From Cytophagales bacterium (GTDB lineage Bacteria; Bacteroidota; Bacteroidia; Cytophagales; Cyclobacteriaceae): a DNA stretch of 64,000 nt. Where the stretch lies: contig JAKSDQ010000317.1 of NCBI GenBank assembly GCA_022360015.1, positions 1 to 64,000 on the forward strand, in the 5' to 3' direction. The notes beneath the pieces were generated by a model. The model was not told where the DNA came from. It saw only the letters and a list, made by a program, of their open reading frames with translations, and searched no databases. Shown piece after piece: positions 63,392 through 64,000 of this stretch. The translations under genes were made by a program, and so were the position numbers. Every line of letters begins with the position of its first letter. Position 1 is the stretch's first letter.

Positions 63392-64000
63392 ATGAAGTTG
63401 ACGACAATCATAATCGATGACGAAGCACCCGCCAGGGAGTTGATACAGGCTTTTTTGACAGAAGATGATGAAATCGATTTGCTAGGGGCATTTCAAAATG
63501 GATTTGAGGGATTGAAGGCCATCAATGGGCTAAGACCCGACCTGGTCATCCTGGATATTCAGATGCCAAAAATTACGGGATTTGAAATGCTGGAACTGCT
63601 GGAACATCACCCTATTATCATATTCAGTACGGCATTCAATGAATTTGCAATCAAGGCCTTTGAGCTAAATGCAGTTGATTACCTGCTAAAACCTTATTCA
63701 AGGGAAAGATTCCGCGAAGCCCTTAAAAAAGCCAAAAGCAAAAAGTTAAGCCAGTCACCGGCCCACACGCCCATTCGGAATCTCATTAAACATGTACAGG
63801 AGCAGGGGCAGGACTATCTCGAGCGTATTGTGGTTAAAACCGGAACAAAAATACACGTCATCACCATCGACCGGATTCACTACCTGGAATCTCAGGACGA
63901 TTACGTGATGATACATACCGGTCAGGGCAAGTATCTGAAACAAAACACCATGAAATATTATGAAGAACACCTGGACCCTAAACACTTTGTAAGAATTCAC
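63392..64000 (+). CDS. LytTR-family response regulator (partial at the right edge)
   Basis: At least 203 residues, continuing off the window. The receiver domain has TTIIIDDEAPARELIQAFL (Asp pair near residues 9-10), the phosphorylated Asp in PDLVILDIQMPKITGFEML and the Lys of VDYLLKPYSRERFREAL. The LytTR DNA-binding domain starts at about residue 145 (RIVVKTGTKIHVITIDRIHY, LESQDDYVMIHTGQGKYLK) and is cut at the edge near HFVRIH. The ATG at 63392 follows the kinase closely, so kinase and regulator form a cognate pair. Confidence 0.93.
   Translation, partial: MKLTTIIIDDEAPARELIQAFLTEDDEIDLLGAFQNGFEGLKAINGLRPDLVILDIQMPKITGFEMLELLEHHPIIIFSTAFNEFAIKAFELNAVDYLLKPYSRERFREALKKAKSKKLSQSPAHTPIRNLIKHVQEQGQDYLERIVVKTGTKIHVITIDRIHYLESQDDYVMIHTGQGKYLKQNTMKYYEEHLDPKHFVRIH

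Overview
The window looks like chromosomal DNA of a free-living member of the Bacteroidota, most likely a Cytophagales-type marine or soil bacterium. The evidence is a SusC/SusD pair driven by an ECF sigma/FecR couple, Reg_prop/Y_Y_Y and LytS/LytTR sensor systems, SPOR and OmpA/PD40 envelope proteins, TPR-rich envelope proteins, a long-form urocanate hydratase, an arsenosugar (ArsS) pair, and many ATG or TTG starts without strong Shine-Dalgarno sequences. No rRNA, CRISPR array or intact insertion sequence was seen. One tRNA gene (tRNA-Asp) is present.

Layout. (1) 1-5.5 kb is an accessory region left of tRNA-Asp: a MobC-like mobilization protein, a GTA-rich inverted-repeat region, a truncated small ORF, a membrane-anchored J-domain protein, a broken DUF4209-like gene, and a probable defence operon made of a PHP-plus-SMC-like ATPase (TrlF-like) that overlaps a 97-residue partner gene. 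(2) 5.6-11.4 kb: tRNA-Asp with its terminator, then a tight run accA, small membrane-protein remnant, metallo-beta-lactamase-fold hydrolase, patatin, hutU and a PlsC-like acyltransferase. (3) 11.7-16 kb: small hypothetical genes, a GIY-YIG protein with a duplicated C-terminal module, a GT2 glycosyltransferase, a collagen-like lipoprotein and a fatty acid hydroxylase-type protein. (4) 16.2-20.3 kb: a coherent zinc-homeostasis locus with a secreted DUF3299-like protein, an ABC permease with a His/Glu-rich loop, its ATPase, a short MerC-like protein, a Fur/Zur-type regulator and a GTP cyclohydrolase with a His-rich N terminus. Three related 7-1-7 palindromes sit in its promoters, so the cluster probably forms one Zur regulon. 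(5) 20.3-30.2 kb: an island-like block with transposase- and XRE-like relics at one end, ECF sigma - FecR - SusC(STN) - SusD - TlpA-like thioredoxin - truncated DsbD-N protein in the middle, and a broken tyrosine recombinase plus a 3' tRNA fragment at the other end. (6) 30.1-47.6 kb: core and semi-core genes including a D-2-hydroxyacid dehydrogenase, a Reg_prop histidine kinase, an OmpA/PD40 protein, a GAF protein, the arsenosugar pair, a TPR protein, a START-like protein, a GT2 fusion and a second fatty acid hydroxylase. (7) 48-64 kb: a multi-PAS histidine kinase, holA, a large TPR protein with an outer-membrane beta-barrel partner, a SPOR protein, exbB-exbD-tonB-like genes, folC, a TerB-like protein, a LiaF-like protein, and a LytS/LytTR two-component pair whose regulator runs off the right edge.

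The most distinctive items are the TrlF-like two-gene defence candidate, the Zur-type palindromes with their zinc cluster, and the tRNA-fragment/integrase scar at 29.5-30.2 kb. All functional assignments come from reading motifs; no database search was run.
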